From the NCBI GenBank assembly GCA_036276235.1, contig DATBDZ010000182.1, positions 1 through 15,753 on the forward strand: a stretch of 15,753 nt of DNA, given 5' to 3'. The notes under the pieces are model-generated. The model saw only the letters and a list, made by a program, of their open reading frames with translations. It did not search any database and had not been told where the DNA came from. The DNA is from JANWHF01 sp036276235 (lineage in GTDB: Bacteria; Planctomycetota; Phycisphaerae; Tepidisphaerales; Tepidisphaeraceae). Made by a program: the position numbers and the translations under genes. This document shows positions 1-5,740 of the stretch, one piece after another (the first letter of the stretch is position 1; every line of letters starts with the position of its first letter).

Positions 1-33
1 TCACCCCGGCCCTCTCCCCTCCGGGGAGAGGGA
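1..33. repeat. REP-like hairpin, partial at window edge
   Basis: Perfect 10-bp stem CCCTCTCCCC (10-19) with GGGGAGAGGG (23-32) around a TCC loop, preceded by TCACCCCGG. The flank and stem resemble the right-hand halves of the elements at 3814-3939 and 11199-11304, so this is probably the end of a third member, here without the GTACTC loop. It lies 20 bases before the E1 alpha start codon. Its left part is outside the window. Confidence 0.6.
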
Positions 34-51
34 GAAGAGCCTGAGGAATCG

Positions 52-1191
52 ATGCCCATTGAAACCATCTACACCGCCCAAATCCAGATGCTGCGGCTGC
101 TCGATGAAGAGGGCCGGCTGGATGTGGCGCTGGCCGATCCATTGTTATCCGATTCGGATGTCAAATCACTTTACGAGCAGATGATCGTCTGCCGCGAGTT
201 TGATGAGGCGGCGTTCAAGCTTCAACGCTCCGGCCGCATGGGCACGTTTCCGCAAAACAAGGGACACGAGGCGATCACGCTCGGCGCGGCAAAGGCGCTG
301 CGAAAAGGAATCGACTGGATCGTCCCCTACTATCGCGAAAATCCCGCGATGTTCCTTCATGGCCTGCCGATGCACTATGTGCTGCTGCATTGGATGGGCG
401 ACGAGCGCGGCAATGCCATCCCCGCCAATCTTTCGATGAGCCCCCTTGGCCTGGCGATCGGCACGCAGACGCTGCACGCGGTTGGCATCGCCTGGGCATT
501 CAAGCTCCGCAAGGAGGATCGCGCCGTCCTCTGCTTCTTCGGCGAGGGCGCCACCAGCACCGGCGATTTTCATGAAGCGATGAATTTCGCGTCGCTGCTC
601 AAAGCGCCGGTCATCTTCTGCTGCATGAACAATCAGTGGGCGATATCCACTTGCTGCTCGAAGCAATCCGCCGCGCCTACGTTCGCGCAGCGGGCGCTGG
701 CCTACGACATGCCAACGATCCGCATCGACGGCAACGACCTCTTCGCCAGCTACAAAGCGACGAAGGACGCCATCGACCGCGCCCGCGCCGGCAATGGGCC
801 ATCGTTTATCGAAGCACTGACCTATCGCCTGGGCGATCACACGACCGCCGACGACGCGCGGCGATATCGTCCCGCCGACGAATTGGCCGCCGCATTAAAG
901 CTCGACCCGATGATCCGTACGCGGAAATATCTGGAGTCAAAGAATCTCTGGGACGAAGTAAAACAGAGCAAGGCGATAGAGAAAGCCAAGGCCATCGTGA
1001 AGGACGTGATCGCGGTCGCCGAGGGAATCGAAAAGCCGACGACCGATCAGATGTTCGATTCAATGTTCGCCGAGCTGCCCGATGAATTGCAGCGGCAAAA
1101 GCAGACATTGCAAACCGATTCGATCGGTCAGGACCCGACGCAGGTCGGGCTGCAGTTGCCGGGTGATGCCGCACGGGAGCGCGTTCTATGA
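52..1191 (+). CDS. pdhA: Pyruvate dehydrogenase (acetyl-transferring) E1 component, alpha subunit
   Basis: Thiamine-diphosphate-dependent E1 alpha subunit, which decarboxylates a 2-oxo acid (probably pyruvate) and reductively acetylates lipoyl-E2 in the cytoplasmic PDH complex. The ThDP-binding motif runs from GEGATSTGDFHEAMN (from residue 164) to MNNQWAIST (around 193-200). The catalytic/regulatory loop histidine is in YRLGDHTTADD (H263). The YRENPAMFLHGLP and GNAIPANLSMSP blocks resemble Bacillus/Geobacillus PdhA, and 379 aa is a normal length. The ATG at 52 has a good Shine-Dalgarno (TGAGGA, six bases upstream). It heads an operon with the E1 beta and E2 genes. Branched-chain 2-oxoacid dehydrogenase E1 alpha is the main alternative, because the families overlap and substrate cannot be read from sequence alone. 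Confidence 0.88.
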   Translation: MPIETIYTAQIQMLRLLDEEGRLDVALADPLLSDSDVKSLYEQMIVCREFDEAAFKLQRSGRMGTFPQNKGHEAITLGAAKALRKGIDWIVPYYRENPAMFLHGLPMHYVLLHWMGDERGNAIPANLSMSPLGLAIGTQTLHAVGIAWAFKLRKEDRAVLCFFGEGATSTGDFHEAMNFASLLKAPVIFCCMNNQWAISTCCSKQSAAPTFAQRALAYDMPTIRIDGNDLFASYKATKDAIDRARAGNGPSFIEALTYRLGDHTTADDARRYRPADELAAALKLDPMIRTRKYLESKNLWDEVKQSKAIEKAKAIVKDVIAVAEGIEKPTTDQMFDSMFAELPDELQRQKQTLQTDSIGQDPTQVGLQLPGDAARERVL

Positions 1192-1214
1192 ATCCAGCGC
1201 TTTTCGAAATTTCG

Positions 1215-1273
1215 CGTAGGGTGTGCTTCAGCACACGCGGACCGGTCCGGCGTGCGCTAAAGCGCACCCTACG
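1215..1273. repeat. BIME-like paired hairpin with GTAG feet
   Basis: A 59-bp imperfect palindrome with 24-bp arms (1215-1238 and 1250-1273, 21 of 24 matching). Each arm folds by itself: GTGTGC-TTCA-GCACAC on the left and GTGCGC-TAAA-GCGCAC on the right. The centre holds a 12-base perfect palindrome (1238-1249). The outer feet are GTAG (1216-1219) and CTAC (1269-1272). It fills most of the gap between the E1 alpha and E1 beta genes. The same architecture is found at 10497-10559. Confidence 0.85.
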
Positions 1274-1296
1274 GGACGGTCTGAAAGGGGGCTGGC

Positions 1297-2271
1297 GTGC
1301 CAAAGCTTGATCTCGTCGGCGCAATCAATCTCGCACTCGCGCAGGAAATGGCGGCGGACCCGCGTATCGTCATCCTCGGCGAAGACGTCGGCGTTAACGG
1401 CGGCGTCTTTCGCGTCACCGACGGCTTGCAAAAACGATTTGGCGCGGATCGCGTGTTTGATTCGCCGCTCAGTGAATCCGGGATCATCGGCACATCCATT
1501 GGCCTGGCGATGGCGGGCATGCGGCCGGTTCCGGAGATTCAGTTCGAAGGGTTTCTCGGGCCGGCGTACGACCAGCTTGTAAACCAGGCGGCTCGCTGCC
1601 GCTCGCGAACGCGCGGGGCGTTCACCTGCCCGCTGACCGTGCGCGTTCCCATCGGCGGCGGCATCCATGCACCGGAGCTGCACAGCGATTCTCCCGAGGC
1701 GGTTTACGCGCACACGCCGGGCTTGAAAGTTGTCATGCCGTCGCGGCCTTATGATGCCAAGGGTTTGCTCATCAGTGCGATTCGCGATCCCGATCCGGTG
1801 ATTTTCTTTGAGCCAAAACGCGTCTATCGCTCGATCAAGGAAGAGGTGCCGGAAGAGGAATACACGCTGCCGATCGGCAAGGCGCAGGTGGTCAGCGAAG
1901 GAACCGACTTGACGCTGATCACCTGGGGCGCGATGGTCAGCGTTTGTCTGGCGGCACTCGATCAGATGGCCGAGGAAACCAGCGTCGAGTTGATCGATCT
2001 GCGGACGATTTATCCGGTGGATATTGAGACGATCGCCAAATCGGTTTCGAAAACTGGCCGCGCGGTGGTGGTGCACGAGGCCCCCAAGACCGGCGGATTT
2101 GGCGCGGAAATTTCGAGCCTGATCCAGGAGAATTGCTTCCTGCATCTGGAAGCCCCCGTCCAGCGCGTCACCGGCTTCGACACGGCAATGCCGTATTACA
2201 AGTTGGAGAAACAATATCTGCCGGATGGCGACAGAGTATTGCGGAGTATTCGGGATTGTTTGGCGTATTGA
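1297..2271 (+). CDS. pdhB: Pyruvate dehydrogenase E1 component, beta subunit
   Basis: Transketolase-like E1 beta subunit, the partner of E1 alpha in the alpha2-beta2 E1 enzyme. Visible family blocks are GEDVGVNGGVFRVTDGL near residue 29, SPLSESGIIG with the conserved active-site glutamate near residue 60, EIQFEGFLGPAYDQL near 85, and the C-terminal transketolase domain (TLITWGAMVS, DLRTIYPVD, VVVHEAPKTGGFGAE). Its 324 aa is the family's normal length. The start is GTG at 1297, preceded by a GGGGG Shine-Dalgarno at about 1287-1291; no in-frame ATG suits the family N-terminus better. It lies 105 bases after pdhA, with a hairpin repeat between. The branched-chain version (bkdB) is the alternative. 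Confidence 0.88.
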   Translation: MPKLDLVGAINLALAQEMAADPRIVILGEDVGVNGGVFRVTDGLQKRFGADRVFDSPLSESGIIGTSIGLAMAGMRPVPEIQFEGFLGPAYDQLVNQAARCRSRTRGAFTCPLTVRVPIGGGIHAPELHSDSPEAVYAHTPGLKVVMPSRPYDAKGLLISAIRDPDPVIFFEPKRVYRSIKEEVPEEEYTLPIGKAQVVSEGTDLTLITWGAMVSVCLAALDQMAEETSVELIDLRTIYPVDIETIAKSVSKTGRAVVVHEAPKTGGFGAEISSLIQENCFLHLEAPVQRVTGFDTAMPYYKLEKQYLPDGDRVLRSIRDCLAY

Positions 2272-2280
2272 GGAGAAAGA

Positions 2281-2364
2281 AGTTGCCAGTTGCCAGTTGT
2301 CAGTTGCCAGTAAGAACGGCCCAAATCCCTCTTGCTGGCAACTGGCAACTGGCAACTGGCAACT
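2281..2364. repeat. Inverted heptamer tandem-repeat hairpin (TTGCCAG x4 / CTGGCAA x4)
   Basis: Four 7-bp units at 2283-2310 (TTGCCAG, TTGCCAG, TTGTCAG, TTGCCAG), a 24-base spacer (2311-2334), then four CTGGCAA units at 2335-2362. The arms form a 30-bp stem (2281-2310 with 2335-2364) whose only non-Watson-Crick pair (T2300 with G2345) is a G-U wobble in RNA. It occupies the gap between the E1 beta and E2 genes and ends seven bases before the E2 start codon, where a ribosome-binding site would be expected. Confidence 0.93.
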
Positions 2365-2371
2365 ATTCCAA

Positions 2372-3811
2372 ATGGTTGCTAGAGCTACCGGAAATCCGAA
2401 CGACTTCAATCTGCCTGATCTGGGCGAGGGCCTGGAGGAGGCGGAGTTGATTGAATGGTGCGTACACGTCGGGCAGCGCGTCGAGGAGAATGACATTCTC
2501 GCGAAGATGGAAACCGCCAAGGCGTTGGTGGAGGTTCCCAGCCCGCGGGCGGGGACGATTGCCGTCCTGCATGGGAAGCCGGGGGAGGCAATCAAAGTCG
2601 GCGCGCCGCTCGTGACCTATCGCGATGAATCGCAGGTCGACCCAGAGCCAGAGCCGCTTGCGGCTTCGCGAGCCAACCACCAAGGAAACGGCAAACCCGA
2701 AGATGAACAAGAAACCCGCCCCGACTCCGGCACCGTAGTCGGCTCCCTGGGAGACGAAGACGAAACTCACGACAAAACCCGAGCCGCCCCCGCGGTGCGC
2801 CGGCTCGCGCGGGATCTGGGCGTAGAGATCGATCATGTCCACGGGACCGGCATCGGAGGAAGAGTCACTCGCGCCGATGTCGAAGCAGCAGCGGGGCAAG
2901 CCGCGCCAGTGCAAGCGCGAGTCGCAGAACCGACACCCGCGCCGACAAAGAGAACACCCGTGGAGTCACCCATGGGGCCAGTAGAAACGGCTCGGGACGA
3001 GCCGGCTCTCTCGGCATCGCGTCCCGAGTTGTCTTCGTCCGCATCGCGTCCACAAACGAGTGGTCCCGCATCGCGCCCCGCGCCCACCAGCGATGACAAT
3101 CTCCGCATCCCTCTTCGTGGTGTGCGAAAAGTCATTGCCGAGCATCTGCGTCATAGCGTCAGCAATGCGATCCATTACACCGTGATGGACGAAGCGGATG
3201 TGAGCGCGCTGGATGAGCTTCGCCGCAAGTTGATGGCCGCGGCCAATGAAAAGATCAGCTTCCTTCCCTTCGTCGCATTTGCGGTTTGCCGCGTGCTGAC
3301 CGGCAGGCTCGGCTCGCAATATCGCCGGCTCAACGCGACGGTGGACGATCAGAAGCAGGAGATCGTGCAGCATCGCCCGGTGCATCTGGGGATCGCCACG
3401 GATACGGAGAGCGGCTTGATGGTGCCGGTGATTCGCAACGCCGATCGGATGGGCGTGCTGGAGATCAGCCGTCATATCGCGCGGCTCGCGCACGCCGCCC
3501 GCGATCGCTCGATCCCCGCCGATGAGCTGAGCGGCTCGACGTTCACGATCAGCAACTTCGGCTCGCTGGGCGGCCGCTTCGGCACGCCGATCATCAACTA
3601 TCCCGAGGCCGGGATTCTGGCGATCGGCCGCGCCCGCGAGGGCGTCGTCGTCCGCCGCGGAATGCTCGGCGTCGGCAAGCTCCTCCCGCTCAGCCTGTCG
3701 GCGGATCACCGCGTGATCGACGGCGCGACGTCATCCTCAGCGCTGGCAAAAATCATCGAGCTACTACAATCCCCAGACGAGCTCCTGCCGCCGGCGCGGC
3801 AGGAAGCATAG
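2372..3811 (+). CDS. pdhC: Dihydrolipoyllysine acyltransferase, E2 of the pyruvate dehydrogenase complex
   Basis: E2 core of the 2-oxoacid dehydrogenase complex, transferring the acyl group from lipoyl-lysine to CoA. Domains in order: a biotinyl/lipoyl domain (about residues 10-85) with the lipoylated lysine in METAKALVEV (K50); a peripheral-subunit-binding domain (about 136-172; APAVRRLARDLGV, GTGIGGRVTRADV); a Pro/Ala/Ser-rich linker; and a catalytic 2-oxoacid dehydrogenase acyltransferase domain ending in the active-site signature DHRVIDG. I chose ATG 2372 (479 aa) because the 49 extra residues from the upstream ATG at 2225 read through the heptamer repeat and overlap pdhB out of frame. 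No clear Shine-Dalgarno precedes 2372. No E3 (lpd) gene is in the window. BkdC is the alternative. Confidence 0.87.
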   Translation: MVARATGNPNDFNLPDLGEGLEEAELIEWCVHVGQRVEENDILAKMETAKALVEVPSPRAGTIAVLHGKPGEAIKVGAPLVTYRDESQVDPEPEPLAASRANHQGNGKPEDEQETRPDSGTVVGSLGDEDETHDKTRAAPAVRRLARDLGVEIDHVHGTGIGGRVTRADVEAAAGQAAPVQARVAEPTPAPTKRTPVESPMGPVETARDEPALSASRPELSSSASRPQTSGPASRPAPTSDDNLRIPLRGVRKVIAEHLRHSVSNAIHYTVMDEADVSALDELRRKLMAAANEKISFLPFVAFAVCRVLTGRLGSQYRRLNATVDDQKQEIVQHRPVHLGIATDTESGLMVPVIRNADRMGVLEISRHIARLAHAARDRSIPADELSGSTFTISNFGSLGGRFGTPIINYPEAGILAIGRAREGVVVRRGMLGVGKLLPLSLSADHRVIDGATSSSALAKIIELLQSPDELLPPARQEA

Positions 3812-3813
3812 AA

Positions 3814-3939
3814 CCCTCTCCCCTGTACTCAGGGGAGAGGGCAGGGTGAGGGGACAGCGACCCGGCTCAAAGCGTACTTCGCCGTTTGGCGCATCGGTCC
3901 CCTCACCCCAGCCCTCTCCCCTGAGTACAAGGGAGAGGG
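3814..3939. repeat. Paired GTACTC-loop hairpins, possible bidirectional terminator
   Basis: Two inverted hairpin units. The left is CCCTCTCCCCT-GTACTC-AGGGGAGAGGG (3814-3841, a perfect 11-bp stem). The right is CCCTCTCCCCT-GAGTAC-AAGGGAGAGGG (3912-3939, one mismatch). Their inner flanks (GGGTGAGGGG and CCCCTCACCCC) are also inverted, giving arms of about 42 bases around a 41-base spacer. The element starts two bases after the E2 stop codon and ends ten bases before the stop of the convergent dehydrogenase gene, which suits a terminator for both strands, although there is no T-run. The element at 11199-11304 has the same plan. Confidence 0.8.
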
Positions 3940-3949
3940 AGAAGTCGAT

Positions 3950-5389
3950 TCACACCTTCTTCTCCAAAAACACCGGATGCGCCGTTTTCCCGCTTGCGAT
4001 CGTAATCGTCATCGCTCCGCTTGCCGGCAGCGAACCGACCCATCCGGCGGGGGCGGCCAGACGCACAACGTAGCTGCCCGGCGCTAATCCGCCGAACCAG
4101 AATGTGCCGCTCGAATCCGTTGTCGTGCGGCGTTCGCCGGTGTCGAGCTTCCCGTTGTTGTTTGAATCAATGTAGACGGTCCAGTTGGTAAGGCGTGTGT
4201 CGCCGGTGTCCCAGAGTTTGTCGGCGTTGGCGTCGTTGACAGCCTTGCCGAGGATCGCGCCATTTGTAGCTGGCGCCGTGTAGCGGATTTGATGAAGCTG
4301 GCCCAGGCCCGGCTGCAGGCCGCCGGTCGGGCCGCCGCGCGTCAGCACCCACATCGAGCCGTCATTGCTGATGCGCAGGCTCGTCGGGAATGAAACGCCG
4401 GTCGCAAACCCGCTGACGGCGTGCGTTGTTGGGTTGATCGTCTTGATCCATCCCTGCGAAAAATCGGCGAAGAAATACTGGTCCTTGTATTGAGCGGGAA
4501 ACTGTTGAGTGGTGGGGTCGTAAAACCCGCCGCCGATGGTGGCACCGCCGCCGCCGTTGTGGTTGTAGGTGTAGACCGGTTGGGCGAATCGCGGATCGGT
4601 GCGCGGGCCTTCGACGATCGGCCAGCCGTAGTTCGCGCCGGCCTTTCCCTGATATACGGTTTCCCACGTGTTCTCGCCGACGTTATCGATGTAGAACAAA
4701 CCCGTTCCCGGCTGAAAAGCCGTGCTGAAGGGATTGCGCAATCCATACGCCCAGATCGCGCGGCTGATTCCCGTCTGCGTCGAATAAAACGGATCGTCCG
4801 TCGGGATCGTCCCATCCGAATTGATGCGCAGAATTTTTCCGGTCACCACAGAAAGATCCTGCGCACTGTTGGGCTGCTGGTAATCGCCCACCGAGACATA
4901 GAGCTTGCCGTCCGGTCCGAAATGAATCGCGCCGCCCATGTGCCAGATCGCGCTGTTCACATTTGGCAATTCGAAGATCGTCTTCTCGCTCCCCGCAGCG
5001 GCGACATCCCCGTTTGCAGTAAAACGAACGATCCGATTGTGGCTCGCAGTCTGGAGCGTCGTGTAATACGCGTAGACAAAATGATTCTGTGCGAAGTTCG
5101 GATCGACGGTGACGCCCAGCAAGCCGCGCTCGAAGTAGTCGTCGGTGTCGGTGAGCTTCGCGAAGGGGGTTGGAAGCGCCGCGCCGTTCTTCACCATCAG
5201 AATCTCGCCCGATTGCTGCGTAACCAGTAGCCGCCCATCGGGAAGAAACTCCATCGACGAAGGACTCGTAAGCCCCTTCGCGATAGTCGTGTCAGTGAAA
5301 CCCGTCGGCAGCGCGGTGAGCAGCGCGCGGTTTTCCAATGCTTCAATCATGACCGTTTGGCGAACATCAGCGAGCCTGCGGTTAGACAT
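3950..5389 (-). CDS. PQQ-dependent glucose/sorbosone dehydrogenase family protein with SdrD_B-like C-terminal domain
   Basis: Soluble quinoprotein sugar dehydrogenase fold (six-bladed beta-propeller). Visible family blocks are GLTSPSSMEFLPDGRLLVT near residue 39, ERGLLGVTVDP near 87, WHMGGAIHFGPDGKLYVSVGD with the catalytic-type histidine H150, and WAYGLRNPF with R218-N219 where soluble glucose dehydrogenases bind PQQ and substrate. Residues of about 380-465 form an SdrD_B/Cna_B-like beta-sandwich (KAVNDANADKLWDTGD, DSNNNGKLDTGE, GLAPGSYVVRL). The N-terminus carries IEALENRALLTA (15-26), like the LEPR-XLL motif of planctomycete surface or secreted proteins; no classical signal peptide is evident. 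The start has a strong AGGAG six bases upstream. The real substrate is unknown; many relatives are annotated only as PQQ sugar dehydrogenases. Confidence 0.85.
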   Translation of the reverse strand: MSNRRLADVRQTVMIEALENRALLTALPTGFTDTTIAKGLTSPSSMEFLPDGRLLVTQQSGEILMVKNGAALPTPFAKLTDTDDYFERGLLGVTVDPNFAQNHFVYAYYTTLQTASHNRIVRFTANGDVAAAGSEKTIFELPNVNSAIWHMGGAIHFGPDGKLYVSVGDYQQPNSAQDLSVVTGKILRINSDGTIPTDDPFYSTQTGISRAIWAYGLRNPFSTAFQPGTGLFYIDNVGENTWETVYQGKAGANYGWPIVEGPRTDPRFAQPVYTYNHNGGGGATIGGGFYDPTTQQFPAQYKDQYFFADFSQGWIKTINPTTHAVSGFATGVSFPTSLRISNDGSMWVLTRGGPTGGLQPGLGQLHQIRYTAPATNGAILGKAVNDANADKLWDTGDTRLTNWTVYIDSNNNGKLDTGERRTTTDSSGTFWFGGLAPGSYVVRLAAPAGWVGSLPASGAMTITIASGKTAHPVFLEKKV

Positions 5390-5590
5390 CGAGTACTCCT
5401 GTGGTGATCAATCATTCGGTGAAAACAAACGCTTCGCGCCGATCTAATCCAGCGGCGGCACCCCCTGTCCAAAGCCCATCCCACGAGAACTTACGGCTGC
5501 GACTGCAATTGAGTTCTGTCGGCGCACGGACCCTGTGACAAATCCCACGCGACCACGAATTCGGGAGGCGCGTGATCGACGCTTCCTTCA
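5390..5590. other. Intergenic stretch upstream of the sugar dehydrogenase gene
   Basis: This is the upstream half of the 351-base gap between the dehydrogenase and sulfatase genes. Apart from the dehydrogenase Shine-Dalgarno (AGGAG on the minus strand, within 5390-5402), I see no convincing promoter, hairpin or small gene. Short open frames here have no recognisable protein content. The rest of the gap is the inverted repeat at 5591-5730. Confidence 0.5.
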
Positions 5591-5730
5591 ATTCGCCACG
5601 GGCACGCTATCGCGAGCCCATGCCACCCAGAAATTTGGCCACTTGAAATGGGTGGCATACATGCTAGCCGGCCTTGCATTGTTGCACGATTGGGGTGGCA
5701 TGGGCTCGCGACAGCGTGCCCGTGGCGAAT
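5591..5730. repeat. Long inverted repeat, MITE-like, 38-bp arms
   Basis: Left arm 5591-5628 and right arm 5693-5730 are reverse complements over 38 bases with one mismatch, separated by a 64-base spacer that contains further GGGTGGCAT copies. The right arm ends ten bases from the sulfatase stop codon, so in RNA it would form a very stable hairpin at the sulfatase 3' end. The arm contains GTGGCATGGG, also found in the hairpin near 7995-8017. No protein is encoded and no target-site duplication is obvious. Confidence 0.88.
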
Positions 5731-5740
5731 CTCAATCGGG

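Noticed and set aside
2281..2364. Riboswitch or intrinsic terminator in the pdh operon
   Set aside because: The fold is a plain long stem of tandem heptamers without a T-run or any known aptamer motif; better explained as a repeat element.
2225..2371. N-terminal extension of the E2 protein
   Set aside because: It overlaps pdhB out of frame and reads through the heptamer repeat; the lipoyl domain starts only after ATG 2372.
1228..2595. Long minus-strand open frame (455 codons) opposite the E1 beta gene
   Set aside because: It is antisense to clearly conserved pdhB and pdhC sequence, and its protein resembles no family; an artefact of GC-rich codon bias. The same holds for minus-strand frames opposite pdhA and the E2 catalytic domain.
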